Shown piece after piece: positions 5,266 to 5,597 of a DNA stretch of 5,597 nucleotides. A model generated the notes under the pieces. The model saw only the letters and a list, made by a program, of their open reading frames with translations. It searched no databases and was not told the DNA's origin. Position 1 is the first letter of the stretch. The number at the start of each line of letters is the position of its first letter. The DNA comes from Tannerella sp. (lineage in GTDB: Bacteria; Bacteroidota; Bacteroidia; Bacteroidales; Tannerellaceae), in assembly GCA_031272655.1 (NCBI GenBank), contig JAISTJ010000138.1, positions 1 to 5,597 on the forward strand, given 5' to 3'. The position numbers and the translations under genes are program-made.

Positions 5266-5597
5266 GCTATTGAGTTCCTCGCTTCTCGAAACCCAAGGTC
5301 TCTTGCCGAATATTTTCTCAACGTTTTCGGAGTAAATCACTTCGGCGGAGAGCAGCAGTTCGGCGAGTTCGTTGTGTTTGGCGGCATTGTCGGAGAGGAT
5401 ACGTTTTGCGCGGTCGTACTGCGTGTTGACGATTTCAAGCACCTCCTCGTCTATACGGCGCGAAGTATCTTCGCTGTACGGTTTGGTGAACCCCCACTCC
5501 TGACCGGTGGAGTCGTAGTAGTTGAGGTTAGGCAGTTTCTCGCTCATACCGTAGTAAACCACCATAGCGTAAGCCTGTTTGGTAACGCGCTCAAGGT
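5260..5597 (-). CDS. ftsH: ATP-dependent zinc metalloprotease FtsH, C-terminal part
   Basis: These are the last 111 residues of a gene that enters from the right edge; the frame stays open to base 5597 (LERVTKQAYAMVVYYGMSE at the edge). The sequence matches the C-terminal helical part of the M41 protease domain of Bacteroidetes FtsH as I know it: VVYYGMSEKLPNLNYYD, the SRRIDEEV helix, IVNTQYDRAKRIL, LAELLLSAEVIYSENVEKIFGKRPW. FtsH is a hexameric inner-membrane protease that removes damaged or unassembled membrane proteins and short-lived regulators. The membrane anchor, AAA+ module and HExxH zinc site are outside the window. The neighbour order ftsH then cdsA is common in Bacteroidetes, which supports both calls. 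The gap to cdsA is 77 bp of tandem repeats with no GC-rich terminator. Confidence 0.95.
   Translation of the reverse strand, partial: LERVTKQAYAMVVYYGMSEKLPNLNYYDSTGQEWGFTKPYSEDTSRRIDEEVLEIVNTQYDRAKRILSDNAAKHNELAELLLSAEVIYSENVEKIFGKRPWVSRSEELNSN

Overview
The window looks like a piece of chromosome from a member of the Bacteroidetes, most likely the order Bacteroidales. The pointers are a NigD-like lipoprotein with a Bacteroides-style signal, a textbook Bacteroidetes promoter (TTTG, 20-bp gap, TACTTTTG), starts without clear Shine-Dalgarno sites, an ftsH-cdsA gene pair, and a secreted GH78-type glycosidase. Species cannot be set from this stretch.

Layout. Positions 1-562 (minus) hold the N-terminal part of a secreted alpha-L-rhamnosidase-like enzyme cut by the left edge. 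Positions 563-760 are a non-coding gap with a 9-bp inverted repeat and a probable terminator. Positions 761-1537 (minus) encode a NigD-like surface lipoprotein. A 144-bp divergent control region follows. Positions 1682-3175 (plus) encode an IMP dehydrogenase and 3196-4230 (plus) a uroporphyrinogen-decarboxylase-like protein, 20 bp apart and probably co-transcribed. On the minus strand come cdsA (4223-5182), overlapping the previous gene tail to tail by 8 bp, and the C-terminal end of ftsH (5260-5597, cut by the right edge), which is transcribed first and leads into cdsA.

The genes do not form one pathway. ftsH-cdsA is membrane housekeeping (protein quality control and phospholipid precursor synthesis), the IMP dehydrogenase commits purine flux to GMP, and the left part is carbohydrate use and envelope lipoprotein. 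I see no sign of a defence system, CRISPR array, transposase or prophage.

The points most worth a second look are these. The IMP dehydrogenase is of the unusual Tritrichomonas foetus type, apparently co-linear with that protist enzyme down to residue numbering of the catalytic Cys319 and the Arg418-Tyr419 pair. cdsA carries an in-frame insertion of about 45 codons made from a dispersed palindromic repeat plus a 21-bp tandem array. Two different 7-bp tandem arrays fill the ftsH-cdsA gap, one running right up to the cdsA start codon. The URO-D-like protein has Asp where the usual His-x-Cys metal motif has Cys.
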